This document shows, piece after piece, positions 25,957 through 36,504 of a stretch of DNA of 64,000 nucleotides (position 1 is its first letter; each line of letters opens with the position of its first letter). The DNA is from Erysipelotrichaceae bacterium 66202529 (lineage in GTDB: Bacteria; Bacillota_I; Bacilli_A; Erysipelotrichales; Erysipelotrichaceae). Both the position numbers and the translations under genes were made by a program. Location: assembly GCA_017161075.1 (NCBI GenBank), contig CP046174.1, positions 558,001-622,000 of the forward strand, read 5' to 3'. Below the pieces are notes generated by a model, which made no database searches, was not told where the DNA came from, and saw nothing but the letters and a program-made list of their open reading frames with translations.

Positions 25957-26508
25957 ATGGCTGAGGAAAATAAAAAGCAGTGGTATGTGGTCAATACATA
26001 TGCCGGACATGAGAATCGTGTAAAAGAAAATCTGCTGCGTCGTGTGGAATCCATGGGACTTCAGGATTATTTGTTCCGTGTGGTTGTCGCAGAAGAAAAA
26101 GAGATTGAATATAAGAATGGTAAGGAAGTTGAAAAGACGACCAATCTGTTCAGCGGATATCTGTTTGTTGAAATGATTATGACAGATGAAGCATGGTATA
26201 TCGTACGTAATACGCCGGGTGTAACCGGATTTATCGGTTCCAGTGGTGGTGGTGCAAAGCCGTTTCCTGTCGCAGAGGAGGAAATGGAAAGCATCCTGCG
26301 CCGTCTGGGTATGAGTGAGCGTAAGGTACAGATTGATTTTGCGGTAGGAGACCGTGTGCGTATCCTGAGCGGAGCCTTTGCGAATGTGGAAGGAACGGTT
26401 GAGGAGCTGCATGAGGATTCTCAGACAGCAGTCGTGCTTACGATTCTGTTTGGTCGTGAAACACCAACAGAAATCGGCTATGGCGAGCTGGAGAAAGTAG
26501 AGCTGTAA
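25957..26508 (+). CDS. nusG: NusG transcription elongation factor
   Basis: The 183-residue protein has the NGN domain (WYVVNTYAGHENRVKENL at the start, FSGYLFVEM in the middle) and a C-terminal KOW domain (VGDRVRILSGAFANVEGTV). It binds RNA polymerase and modulates pausing and Rho-dependent events. The terminator stem begins at the last base of the stop codon. Length is normal. Confidence 0.98.
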   Translation: MAEENKKQWYVVNTYAGHENRVKENLLRRVESMGLQDYLFRVVVAEEKEIEYKNGKEVEKTTNLFSGYLFVEMIMTDEAWYIVRNTPGVTGFIGSSGGGAKPFPVAEEEMESILRRLGMSERKVQIDFAVGDRVRILSGAFANVEGTVEELHEDSQTAVVLTILFGRETPTEIGYGELEKVEL

Positions 26509-26535
26509 GAATCTTAGCGATAAGATTCTTTTTTT
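26508..26535 (+). terminator. intrinsic terminator of nusG
   Basis: AGAATCTTA/TAAGATTCT perfect 9-bp stem with a 4-base loop and seven T. Confidence 0.95.
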
Positions 26536-26630
26536 CGTTTACAGGAAGGAAAAGCAGTATCCCGGTTTTCAAAGTATAAGGAGCAGCTCTTACAGCTTGA
26601 AGTGGAGGCTCCATCATTTTTTTTTGCACC

Positions 26631-26850
26631 ATATGGCAATGCAAACTTAAACTGAGTAATCTTTTACCAATAGTGTATGACAATGCAAACGCAGCTGTTT
26701 GTTTTTTTGTATTATATGGAAATTCAAATGCTATTATCTGTTTCTTGGAAATCCTATGGAAACGCAAATTTAGCTATCATATAAAAATACGGATCGCGTT
26801 ATCTGATTTTTCGTGCTCCATATGAAAATTCAGACTCTGCTATCTGTGTA
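26631..26850. repeat. degenerate tandem repeats of about 40 bp
   Basis: Six units begin with variants of ATATGGAAATGCAAAC at about 26631, 26675, 26714, 26754, 26779 and 26820. Most also contain a GCTATTATCTGTTT-like second half. Spacings are 44, 39, 40, 25 and 41 bp. A weaker relative (AATTCAAAAACCAGCTATC) occurs near 26907. No gene is seen in 26536-27113, and the repeat has no dyad or conserved spacer pattern. Confidence 0.55.
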
Positions 26851-27113
26851 GTCCTGACAACCTGAGGTATTCGTTTTTTGTCCGGTAAGTTTGCTTGAAT
26901 AAAGAATTCAAAAACCAGCTATCGTGTGGTATCACTGTATCTAAGCTGCATGTGTATCAGCGCATGACGATATAAAATCATTCCTGTATCATTGTGGAAA
27001 AAACTGACGGTTCCATGCATATGCAGCAGATTAAAAAATTATGCCTGTGACTGTGTGAAAGTGACAAAATTCGTCGCACAGAGTTCTTATAATAAAGGCA
27101 GGAAGTGATAAAA

Positions 27114-27305
27114 ATGCGGGAACGGGCAGGATTTATCATAGGTATCAGTGGTGTTGTGCTTCTTCTCAAGCCGAATTTTGATCCGGAACAAATGGCGATG
27201 TATTTCAATTATCTTGTGGGAAATTACTGGCCAGCCATACTGATTATCGTAGGACTGCTCCTTGTCAACCCGAGGAAGAAGAAAACAAGAGGGAAAAGCA
27301 GATAG
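27114..27305 (+). CDS. small two-helix membrane protein, 63 aa
   Basis: Two hydrophobic helices (about 5-21 and 37-52) are joined by a short loop and followed by a very basic tail (PRKKKTRGKSR). This layout resembles the membrane module of LiaF/DUF5668-like proteins, but the identity is uncertain. ATG 27114 was preferred to GTG 27105 because GGAAGTGA then serves as binding site. Confidence 0.55.
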   Translation: MRERAGFIIGISGVVLLLKPNFDPEQMAMYFNYLVGNYWPAILIIVGLLLVNPRKKKTRGKSR

Positions 27306-27365
27306 CCGCTACTTGACAAAACCAGTGCTTTCTATATCATTAAGGAGTAGAAAGCAGGTGGCTGT

Positions 27366-28130
27366 ATGAAAAAAACATATTTAATAGATTTGGATGGAAC
27401 GATGTATAGAGGCTCTCAGATCATAGAGGGCGCTAAGGAATTCATTGACGCTTTATTGAAAAACAATGAGAGCTTTGTCTTTTTGACAAACAATGCAAAA
27501 AGAACAAAACGGCAGAATGTGGAGCATATGGAGCGTATGGGCTTTACCGGTATACGGGAAGATCATTTCTTTACCTCCAGTATGGCTGCGGCAAGATATG
27601 CGGCTGCGCATTATGAGGGCAGAAATGCATGGTATATCGGACAGGATGGTCTGAAGGAGGCATTGGTGGATGCCGGCTTCACCATAGCGGAGGAAAATGT
27701 GGATTTGGTTTTTGTAGGACTGGATACAGAAGGAACCTATGATAAATATTCCAAGGCTCTGGATTTCCTTTTGCATGGGGCGAAACTGATTGGTACCAAC
27801 AATGACCGGCTGCTTGCACAGCCTGGAGGCTTTGCGGTTGGAAACGGCTCTATTGTGGCAATGTTTGAATATGCGACAGGGCAGGCTTCTCCGAAAATCG
27901 GGAAACCGCATGCACCGATTTTGGAGGAAGCGCTGAAGTACTTTCAACTGCGCAGAGAAGATGCTGTCATTTTGGGCGATAATCTGGAAACTGATATTCT
28001 TCTGGGCGTGGAGAATCATGTGGATACAATATTCGTGACCAGCGGTGTCCACCAGCGTGAGGATGTAGAAAAGCTGAACATCCATCCGACGCAAACGATC
28101 GATGATCTCAGGGAATTGATAGATAAATAA
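27366..28130 (+). CDS. HAD-family phosphatase, NagD/YutF-like
   Basis: The 254-residue protein has HAD motif I in LIDLDGTMYRG, motif II in FLTNNAKRT, a C2-type cap and the motif III/IV region GKPHAPIL ... ILGDNLETDI. Members dephosphorylate small phosphometabolites. It lies directly upstream of eno with its own spacing and no clear operon link. Confidence 0.88.
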   Translation: MKKTYLIDLDGTMYRGSQIIEGAKEFIDALLKNNESFVFLTNNAKRTKRQNVEHMERMGFTGIREDHFFTSSMAAARYAAAHYEGRNAWYIGQDGLKEALVDAGFTIAEENVDLVFVGLDTEGTYDKYSKALDFLLHGAKLIGTNNDRLLAQPGGFAVGNGSIVAMFEYATGQASPKIGKPHAPILEEALKYFQLRREDAVILGDNLETDILLGVENHVDTIFVTSGVHQREDVEKLNIHPTQTIDDLRELIDK

Positions 28131-28164
28131 ATTGTGTGAAAATGTGTTAGATTGAGCAAACTCC

Positions 28165-28193
28165 TTTTGAGAGCAGGGTGTTTGTGCTATACT
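28165..28193 (+). promoter_or_regulatory. extended -10 promoter of eno
   Basis: TATACT at 28188-28193 is preceded by TG at 28185-28186; TTTTGA at 28165-28170 is 17 bp upstream as a weak -35. Confidence 0.55.
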
Positions 28194-28217
28194 GAGCATG
28201 TATAAGATTGTAGATAA

Positions 28218-29531
<1,314 letters not shown>

Positions 29532-29560
29532 TCAGCGTTCTACATAAGCAAAATGAAACG

Positions 29561-29596
29561 GGTATCCTGTCTGTTCCTACAGCGGGATGCCTTTTT
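29561..29596 (+). terminator. intrinsic terminator of eno
   Basis: GGTATCCTGT pairs with ACAG and GGGATGCC across an 8-base loop, then five T. Confidence 0.88.
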
Positions 29597-29982
29597 ATGT
29601 GCTGAGAAGGTATGTCAGAAATCATCTATTGTATGGAATATAAGAGGCTTTAGTAAGCTGAATAAGGTAAATTGGCTATTATTATAAAAGGGTAAGAGAG
29701 TGATTGGGGATGGTTGGGGGAAGGATTGTTACCTCATACATGGTTATCGCTGTGAAATATCATGATATGGAGCCTGCTATAAGGTAACATTTCCATTTCA
29801 TACCGAGAATGCAGTAGGCACACCAGCATCAAGCGATGTAATTTTATACAGGATTGTTTGCTTCTATAGGACATCCATGCACAAACATCACAAGAAATAC
29901 TTTCATTTCTATAATGATTTTCTATCATTTTTTGCGAAAATATATCGTATATAAAGTTTATCTAAATAAAACCGTGACTGGA
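29597..29982. other. 386-bp gene-free region upstream of kimA
   Basis: No supported frame and no recognisable riboswitch. The minus-strand frame at 29734-29928 has no binding site. Confidence 0.5.
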
Positions 29983-30010
29983 TTGACTATTTTCTCTAGA
30001 GGCATAAAAT
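29983..30010 (+). promoter_or_regulatory. promoter of kimA
   Basis: TTGACT at 29983-29988 and TAAAAT at 30005-30010, spacing 16 bp. The resulting leader is only about 45 nt, too short for the c-di-AMP ydaO riboswitch that precedes kimA in Bacillus. Confidence 0.6.
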
Positions 30011-30059
30011 AGTGTCAGCAGATAAGCTCTGCGTACTTATAGAAATAGAGGGTGCATCT

Positions 30060-31895
30060 ATGTTAAAGAAAATAAAGCATCTGATACTGGGGGAATCTCT
30101 GCGCAGTGATGCGCTTGCACATGAAAAATTCAGTGTGTTATGGGGACTTCCCGTGCTGTCAAGTGATGCGATATCATCTGTTTCCTATGCCTGTGAAGAG
30201 ATTTTGATGGTATTGATACCGGTTATGGGATTGGCCTCCTACGGGCCGTTGATGAAGGTTGGCTTTGCGATTGTATTTCTGCTGTTTATTCTGGTATTCT
30301 CCTATCGGCAGACAATCAACTGTTATCCGCAGGGAGGCGGCTCTTATATTGTAGCCAGTGACAATCTGGGAAAGGTGTTCGGTCTGATTGCGGCTTCTTC
30401 CCTAGCTATTGATTATGTGCTGACGGTTGCAGTCAGTGTATGTGCGGGAACAGCTGCGATTACATCTGCATTTCCCCAGCTGTTATCTGTCCGTACGGAA
30501 ATTGCATTGCTGATTATCACGCTGCTTACGATTGGCAATCTGCGTGGTATGAAGGACAGCAGTATTCTGTTTGGGATTCCCACGTATCTTTTTGTATTTA
30601 CAATACTCCTTATGATTCTGACTGGCTTTGTGAAGGTATTCGTTTTTCACGAGATTCCAAATCCTCCAGCAGCTGTCCCTGGCACTGTGGAAAGCCTTAG
30701 TCTGCTTCTGTTCCTGAAGGCATTTTCAAGTGGGTGTACAGCGCTGACTGGAGTTGAGGCGGTCAGTGACGGTATTCCGAATTTTCGTGCGCCTGCCCAG
30801 AAAAATGCAAAGCGGGTGCTGTATCTGCTGGCTGCCCTGGTGTTTATCATCTTCCTGGGGATTTTATCCCTTGCTTCAGTGTATCATATTGTGCCTCATG
30901 CGAATGTGACGGTAATAGCTATGATTGCAGAGGAGGTATTTGGCAAAGGTACACTGCTGTTTTACCTAGTGCAGATTACCACTGCGATAATTTTGACGAT
31001 GGCTGCCAATACTGCATTTGCTGATTTGCCCCTGCTGCTGTCTATCCTGGCAAGAGATGGCTTTGTGCCGAGACAGTTTCTGTCACGCGGCAGCCGTTTG
31101 AGCTTTTCCAATGGGATTTTATTGTTGTTTCTTCTGTCTGCAGCACTCGTTATTGCCTTTCATGCCTCCTCCCATCTGCTAATGCCGTTGTATGCAGTGG
31201 GCGTGTTTCTGTCATTTACTCTTTCACAGGCAGGGATGTTTGTACGCTGGATGAAGAGAAAGGAAGGAAACTGGCGGCATAAGGCAGTTATCAATGGTTC
31301 CGGTATGCTGATTACAGCCATAACCTGTGTGATTATTGCAGCTAGTAAATTTATGCATGGTGCATGGATCGTACTGCTCTGTATTCCTGTTCTGGTATAT
31401 CTTATGGAACGGATTCACCGGCATTATGCATATGTCAAAGAAAGTCTGAAGATACGAAGCGACCAGGAGCTGCAGCCCTGTGCTATACAGAGTGGTGGAA
31501 AAGTTATATTGCCGGTGGATTCTATCAATCGCAGCTTTCTGAAAGCATATCATTATGCCTGCTCCTTGCAGGTAAAGCAGATGGAATTTTACCATGTCAA
31601 TACGAATGCGGAGGCGGCAATGAAATTACAGGCTGTGTATGAGCAGATGCAGTTGAATATTCCGCTGGTTATGGAGGAAGCTCCCTATCGCAATGTAAAT
31701 GAAATGATATTACAGCATGTGAGAGCTGCCCAAAAGGATTTGAAGCCAAAGGAAAGTGTGACTGTGATTCTGCCGCAGTTTGTTATGAAAAAGAAACGGT
31801 TTCATGCCCTTCATAACCAGACCTCCATGCAGTTGAAGCTGCAGCTTAGTAAACTGCGCAATGTATCAGTTATCAGTGTTCCCTATATTATGTGA
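30060..31895 (+). CDS. kimA: KimA/YdaO-type potassium importer (APC superfamily)
   Basis: The 611-residue protein has about twelve hydrophobic helices with strong KimA signatures (LSSDAISSVSYACEEIL, YPQGGGSYIVAS, LKAFSSGCTALTGVEAVSDGIP) and a cytoplasmic C-terminal domain ending in VTVILPQFVMKKKRFHALHNQT, as in Bacillus KimA. That protein is a high-affinity proton-coupled K+ importer inhibited by c-di-AMP. ATG 30060 behind GAGGGTG was preferred to GTG 30012. It is monocistronic. Confidence 0.9.
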   Translation: MLKKIKHLILGESLRSDALAHEKFSVLWGLPVLSSDAISSVSYACEEILMVLIPVMGLASYGPLMKVGFAIVFLLFILVFSYRQTINCYPQGGGSYIVASDNLGKVFGLIAASSLAIDYVLTVAVSVCAGTAAITSAFPQLLSVRTEIALLIITLLTIGNLRGMKDSSILFGIPTYLFVFTILLMILTGFVKVFVFHEIPNPPAAVPGTVESLSLLLFLKAFSSGCTALTGVEAVSDGIPNFRAPAQKNAKRVLYLLAALVFIIFLGILSLASVYHIVPHANVTVIAMIAEEVFGKGTLLFYLVQITTAIILTMAANTAFADLPLLLSILARDGFVPRQFLSRGSRLSFSNGILLLFLLSAALVIAFHASSHLLMPLYAVGVFLSFTLSQAGMFVRWMKRKEGNWRHKAVINGSGMLITAITCVIIAASKFMHGAWIVLLCIPVLVYLMERIHRHYAYVKESLKIRSDQELQPCAIQSGGKVILPVDSINRSFLKAYHYACSLQVKQMEFYHVNTNAEAAMKLQAVYEQMQLNIPLVMEEAPYRNVNEMILQHVRAAQKDLKPKESVTVILPQFVMKKKRFHALHNQTSMQLKLQLSKLRNVSVISVPYIM

Positions 31896-32339
31896 CATAA
31901 TGAAAAGCTGAAATCCTGTTGTACAGGAAAGGGAAGTTTGGTTTGTGGTTTCTTCTTTAAGGTATAAGGATAAAAGGCTTATAAGACATTGAGTATGTTG
32001 TTCTTCATGATGCTCATATGCCCATTGGTCGAAAAAGAACCTATTCTGTGAATATCTGTTTGTTATGCAGGCAGGATAAACTGGTATACATGACAAAAGG
32101 CTGAAGCCTCCTGAAGCAGTTAAAAATAATATCTGAGATGCAAAAATTATTATATGGTATGATATGTCTGTTATGTAAGTGGCAGAAAAAGAAACAGCGG
32201 ATTTACTTAATTTGCCATATTGCATGGTGAATTATTATACGAAATGTATCAGGAAGATCGTCTTTTACAAAAAATAAATTGTTTTTTATGAAAGTGTTTG
32301 TTATAATGATTAGGAACGTATTGAGAAAGGAGGATTATT
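31896..32339. other. 444-bp region between kimA and secG without a supported gene
   Basis: The minus-strand frame across 31866-32225 lacks a binding site and overlaps the kimA end. An AAAGGAGG site at the right edge serves secG. I see no clear terminator for kimA. Confidence 0.45.
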
Positions 32340-32570
32340 ATGGGCATTTTAGACACCTTACTGATGATTGCAGCGGTCGTTTTAATAATACTCTCCTTAT
32401 TGCAAAGCGGAAAATCTGACGGATTGGGAAGCGCCTTCGGTGGTAGCGAAGGTCTGAATCTGTTTGCCAATGTCAAGGAACGTGGCTCTGAAAAAGTCAT
32501 GTCCAATGTCACCCTGGTTACAGGAGTCGTGTTTTTCGCACTTGTTATAATCATTCGTATTGTTAAGTAA
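32340..32570 (+). CDS. secG: SecG preprotein translocase subunit
   Basis: The 76-residue protein has two transmembrane helices (about 4-22 and 56-74) with the SecG linker QSGKSDGLGSAFGGSEG. It assists SecYEG. It is followed by rnr, the conserved Firmicute order secG-rnr-smpB-ssrA. Confidence 0.96.
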   Translation: MGILDTLLMIAAVVLIILSLLQSGKSDGLGSAFGGSEGLNLFANVKERGSEKVMSNVTLVTGVVFFALVIIIRIVK

Positions 32571-32576
32571 GCAAGA

Positions 32577-32599
32577 AAGACCGTCTAAGGTCTTTTTTT
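32577..32599 (+). terminator. terminator between secG and rnr
   Basis: AGACC/GGTCT stem with a 6-base loop and seven T. Confidence 0.75.
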
Positions 32600-32601
32600 A
32601 A

Positions 32602-32610
32602 TGGTATAAT
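32602..32610 (+). promoter_or_regulatory. extended -10 element upstream of rnr
   Basis: TGG directly ahead of TATAAT (32605-32610), just after the secG terminator. No good -35 is seen. Confidence 0.5.
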
Positions 32611-32642
32611 AAATATATGGAAAAAAGGAGTGCTGATAAGCT

Positions 32643-34775
32643 ATGAATAAAAAAGAAGAATTGCTTGCGCTCATTCATGGAAACGGTTATCGGGGAATGC
32701 ATGCTGCGCAGCTATCAAGAGCCCTGGATATGGAAGACAGTGCATCGTTCACGGAGCTGATGAAGCTATTGAATGAACTGGAAGCACAGCATATACTTGC
32801 CAGAGATGCAAAAGAACGTTATTTCACAAGTGAAGAGTTAGGTTATGTTAGCGGAACTCTGCGAATCAATCCGAAGGGATTTGGATTTGTGGAGACTGCG
32901 GAAAACAGTTACTATATCGGAAGGGATCATCTGGGGCTTGGCATGGATCATGATACGGTGTATGCAAGAACCTGGACGAATAATGATAAGAGTGTTGAAG
33001 GAGAGGTTGTAGAGGTTCTGGAGCACAGTGTTAAGCAGCTTGTAGGAACTGTAAAAATCAAGGAAGGAAGAAAATATTTCCTGTCGGATGGATTTCTGAA
33101 TTACCGCAAGGTGCGGGTGACCAATTTCGATGATTTCCGTCTGGTCAATGATTCCAAGGTATTATTGGGAATTGACAGCTATGGTACGGTTTTAAAGTGT
33201 CATATCATAAGGGAAATCGGATATAAATATGATCCCGGAATTGATATTTTATCCGTACTGCTGGAAAAGGATATCAATCCGCAGTTTCCTGAGGATGTCA
33301 TGCAGGAGGTGCAGCAGATTCCAGAAACCATTCATGAGGATGAAATTACACAGCGTGAGGATTTCCGCAGGCTGTTGACAATAACCATTGACGGAGACGA
33401 TGCAAAGGATCTGGATGATGCAATTTCTGTGGAAAAGCTGGATAATAACAAGGGCTATCGCCTGTATGTTCATATAGCGGATGTTTCCCATTATGTAAGA
33501 GCAGGCAGTGCAATCGATCGGGAAGCCTATGCTCGGGGAACCTCTGTGTATGTAGTGGATCGTGTGGTACCGATGCTGCCGCATGCATTATGCAATGGTA
33601 TCTGTTCCCTGAATCCAAAGGTGGATCGTTTAACATTGACCTGCTGTATGGATATTGATAAAAAGGGAGAGGTTACCAATTACCGTATTGTTCCATCGGT
33701 TATCTGCAGTGATGAGAGAATGACCTATAAAAAGGTCAATGCGATTCTTGCAGGGGATGAAGGTGTACAGAACGAGTATCCGCAGCTGTTGAAGCTGTGC
33801 CTGGATATGAAGGTATTAGCCGGTATTATCCGCCGTAGGAGAGAACGTCTTGGAGCGATTGACTTTGATACAAAGGAAGCAAAAATTCTTGTGGATGAAA
33901 AGGGGAATCCGACCGATATCGTCCTGCGAGAGCGTGGAGAGAGCGAGCGGATCATTGAGGATTTTATGATTGCCGCTAATGAATGTGTTGCGATGCACGT
34001 AAAATGGATGGAGGTTCCTTCCATGTACCGTATTCATGAGGCTCCGGAGGCGAAAAAAATGCAGGATTTCGCAAAAACGGCGAAGTCTTTGGGCTATACG
34101 TTCCAGGGCGGTATTCAAAATGTGTATCCTGCACAGCTGCAGAATCTGTTAAATGAGGCAAGAGGTCAGGAAAACTATTCCGTGCTATCAAGCTTTATGC
34201 TGCGGGCGATGCAGAAGGCCCGTTATGATAACCGCTGTATCGGACATTTTGGTCTGGCATTAAAAAATTATCTGCATTTCACTTCACCCATCCGGCGATA
34301 TCCCGATCTGGTGGTGCATCGTATGCTGCGGCGTTATGTCTTTACTACCTGTGATGACGCACAGCGTATGGAACGTGATGAGCAATGGTGTGAAGCAGCT
34401 GCTAATCAGTCAAGTGAGCGGGAGCGCAATGCTGTTGATGCAGAACGTGAAGTCGATGACATGAAGAAGGCACAGTATATGGAACGCTATGTCGGTCAAA
34501 GCTTTGATGGCGTAGTCAGCGGGATTACGAAATTCGGCATGTTTGTGGAACTGGATAATACCGTTGAGGGGCTTGTGCATGTAACAACTCTTGACGATGA
34601 TTTCTATCATTATGATGAAATGACAAAATCTCTGATAGGAGAGCATACTGCCAAGGTTTATAAAATGGGACAGAAGGTGCGTGTAAAATGCACCGGGGCG
34701 GATCGCTTCAAACGGGAAGTGGATTTTGAAATCGTAAAGAAGAAAAACAGACAGCGCAGAAAAGCAGCTCGTTAA
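32643..34775 (+). CDS. rnr: ribonuclease R
   Basis: The 710-residue protein has an N-terminal helix-turn-helix, cold-shock domains (GTLRINPKGFGFVET), the RNB catalytic core with DGDDAKDLDDAISVE (metal-binding Asp cluster) and a C-terminal S1 domain (GVVSGITKFGMFVELDNTVEGLVHV) plus a basic tail. It is a processive 3'-5' exoribonuclease that degrades structured RNA and works with SmpB-tmRNA, whose genes follow. Confidence 0.97.
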   Translation: MNKKEELLALIHGNGYRGMHAAQLSRALDMEDSASFTELMKLLNELEAQHILARDAKERYFTSEELGYVSGTLRINPKGFGFVETAENSYYIGRDHLGLGMDHDTVYARTWTNNDKSVEGEVVEVLEHSVKQLVGTVKIKEGRKYFLSDGFLNYRKVRVTNFDDFRLVNDSKVLLGIDSYGTVLKCHIIREIGYKYDPGIDILSVLLEKDINPQFPEDVMQEVQQIPETIHEDEITQREDFRRLLTITIDGDDAKDLDDAISVEKLDNNKGYRLYVHIADVSHYVRAGSAIDREAYARGTSVYVVDRVVPMLPHALCNGICSLNPKVDRLTLTCCMDIDKKGEVTNYRIVPSVICSDERMTYKKVNAILAGDEGVQNEYPQLLKLCLDMKVLAGIIRRRRERLGAIDFDTKEAKILVDEKGNPTDIVLRERGESERIIEDFMIAANECVAMHVKWMEVPSMYRIHEAPEAKKMQDFAKTAKSLGYTFQGGIQNVYPAQLQNLLNEARGQENYSVLSSFMLRAMQKARYDNRCIGHFGLALKNYLHFTSPIRRYPDLVVHRMLRRYVFTTCDDAQRMERDEQWCEAAANQSSERERNAVDAEREVDDMKKAQYMERYVGQSFDGVVSGITKFGMFVELDNTVEGLVHVTTLDDDFYHYDEMTKSLIGEHTAKVYKMGQKVRVKCTGADRFKREVDFEIVKKKNRQRRKAAR

Positions 34776-34793
34776 GCTGTAGAGGGAAAGTGT

Positions 34794-35957
34794 ATGAGGA
34801 AAGCATGGATCATTTTGGGGTGCTTGTTGCTGACAGGGGGATGCTCTGCAAAGGAAGTCAGTAAGCAAAACAAGACAGAAAAGGAAACACCGGTTGCTAA
34901 GAGTGAGGTGGCGGATGATATCCGTGATGTATCCTTTGTAGCCGTAGGCGATAATCTGATTCACGGGGCTATTTTCTATTACAATGCGAAGGAAGATGGT
35001 ACCTATGATTTTAAGGATATCTATGAGCATACAAACAGCTATACACGCAAGGCGGATATTGCCTATATCAATCAGGAGACGATTTGCGGAGGTACCGAGC
35101 TGGGGTTGAGTCATTATCCATCCTTTAACGGGCCGTATGAGGTTCTGGATGCTGTTGCGGATGCCGGCTTTGACTGGATGGCAGCGTCCAGCAATCATAC
35201 ACTGGATGCAGGTACACAGGGGATTTTGAATCAACTGGAGTATATGAAAAAGCATCATCCGGATATCAGGGTTACTGGAAGTCATGCAACTAAGGAAGAA
35301 AGCGAACAGCTGCAGGTGATTACACGCGATGATGTGCGCTTCGGGATTCTTGGCTATACGTATGGGTTAAACGGCTATGTGCTGCCCAAGGGAAAAGAGT
35401 TCATGATCGATTTGATTGATAAGGATAAAATAAGAAGTGATGTGGAAAAGCTGAAAAAGGTGAGTGATGTTCAGATTGTCAGCATGCACTGGGGAACAGA
35501 GTATTCTTTTGAACCTAATGAGGAACAAATGGAGCTGGCACAGCTTCTGAGTGATCTGGGGGTGGATGTCATTATCGGTGAGCATCCGCATGTGATACAG
35601 CCGATGGATTATGTAACCGGGAAAGATGGAAATAAAACGCTGGTCATTTACTCTCTTGGAAATTTCCTGTCTGCGCAGGATGATCATGAGAATATGCTGG
35701 GTGGTATGGCCAGGTGGACATTATCCTATAATAAGGCGAATGGTGATATCAGCTTTAAGAATGTGGAATTTCTTCCTACCGTTACACACATAGAAGGAAA
35801 CTTTTCCTTTTTCCGTACATATGCTTTAAAGGATTATACAAATGAACTGGCGGCGCGGCATACGCTGACAACACAGTATCAACAGGATAATACAAGAGAA
35901 TATTACATCAGCCTTACAAATAAGGTTATGAATGATAAAGTGAAAATCGTATATTAG
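34794..35957 (+). CDS. CapA-family lipoprotein (PGA_cap metallophosphatase-like)
   Basis: A lipoprotein signal with lipobox LTGGC (Cys about 17) leads into a CapA domain: VAVGDNLIH, INQETICGG, ASSNHTLDAG and VIIGEHPHVIQP are the metal-site segments of the family. The 387-residue protein should sit on the outer membrane face. Relatives take part in poly-gamma-glutamate export, but no capB/capC is nearby, so the function is open. It is inserted between rnr and smpB, 18 and 15 bp from each, so it is cotranscribed with the trans-translation genes. Confidence 0.88.
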   Translation: MRKAWIILGCLLLTGGCSAKEVSKQNKTEKETPVAKSEVADDIRDVSFVAVGDNLIHGAIFYYNAKEDGTYDFKDIYEHTNSYTRKADIAYINQETICGGTELGLSHYPSFNGPYEVLDAVADAGFDWMAASSNHTLDAGTQGILNQLEYMKKHHPDIRVTGSHATKEESEQLQVITRDDVRFGILGYTYGLNGYVLPKGKEFMIDLIDKDKIRSDVEKLKKVSDVQIVSMHWGTEYSFEPNEEQMELAQLLSDLGVDVIIGEHPHVIQPMDYVTGKDGNKTLVIYSLGNFLSAQDDHENMLGGMARWTLSYNKANGDISFKNVEFLPTVTHIEGNFSFFRTYALKDYTNELAARHTLTTQYQQDNTREYYISLTNKVMNDKVKIVY

Positions 35958-35972
35958 TAAAGGAGTACATGC

Positions 35973-36428
35973 ATGGCAGGAAAAAAGATTATTGTATTCA
36001 ACCGAAAAGCATCGCATGAGTATTTTCTGGAAGAACGTTTTGAAGCAGGTCTGGTTCTGCAGGGGACGGAGATCAAGTCAATCCGTCAGGGTCATGTGCA
36101 GATCCGTGATGCATATATCAGCTTTACAAATGATGAGGCATATGTGAAGGAGATGCATATTCTTGGCTATGCATTCGGTAATCGGTTCAATCATGATGAA
36201 ACCAGAATCCGTAAGCTGCTGTTGCATAAGGAAGAAATACGCAAGCTGCAGCAGAAGGTGAAGCTGAAGGGCTACACGGTCATTCCGATTTCGGTGTATT
36301 TGGAAAAGGGGATGGCGAAGATGGAGATTGCGCTTGCCAAGGGAAAGGATCTTCATGATAAGCGGAATGCGCAGAAGGAAAAAGATGCCAAGCGGGAAAT
36401 TGAAAAGGCGCTGAAGAATCAGTATTAA
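35973..36428 (+). CDS. smpB: SmpB tmRNA-binding protein
   Basis: The 151-residue protein has NRKASHEYFLEERFEAGLVLQGTEIKSIR and the C-terminal basic tail KGKDLHDKRNAQKEKDAKREIEKAL, characteristic of SmpB. It brings tmRNA to stalled ribosomes. AAAGGAG precedes the ATG. tmRNA begins 77 bp downstream. Confidence 0.97.
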   Translation: MAGKKIIVFNRKASHEYFLEERFEAGLVLQGTEIKSIRQGHVQIRDAYISFTNDEAYVKEMHILGYAFGNRFNHDETRIRKLLLHKEEIRKLQQKVKLKGYTVIPISVYLEKGMAKMEIALAKGKDLHDKRNAQKEKDAKREIEKALKNQY

Positions 36429-36454
36429 CTGCTTATTCTATCAAAAAAACAAAC

Positions 36455-36496
36455 GGCATTGTAGTTTACGGTATTTTGTGGTAAACTAACAATGCC
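36455..36496 (+). other. long hairpin directly upstream of tmRNA
   Basis: GGCATTGT and AGTTTAC pair with GTAAACT and ACAATGCC (15 bp with one bulge, 11-base loop), ending 8 bp before mature tmRNA. On the minus strand a T-rich tract follows; on the plus strand none does, so it may be a processing signal for a smpB-ssrA transcript. Confidence 0.65.
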
Positions 36497-36504
36497 TGAA
36501 AACC

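Noticed and set aside
26631..26850. CRISPR array
   Set aside because: Units are degenerate, without identical repeats, defined spacers or cas genes.
29597..30059. c-di-AMP (ydaO) riboswitch ahead of kimA
   Set aside because: The mapped promoter leaves only about 45 nt of leader, and no conserved core is seen.
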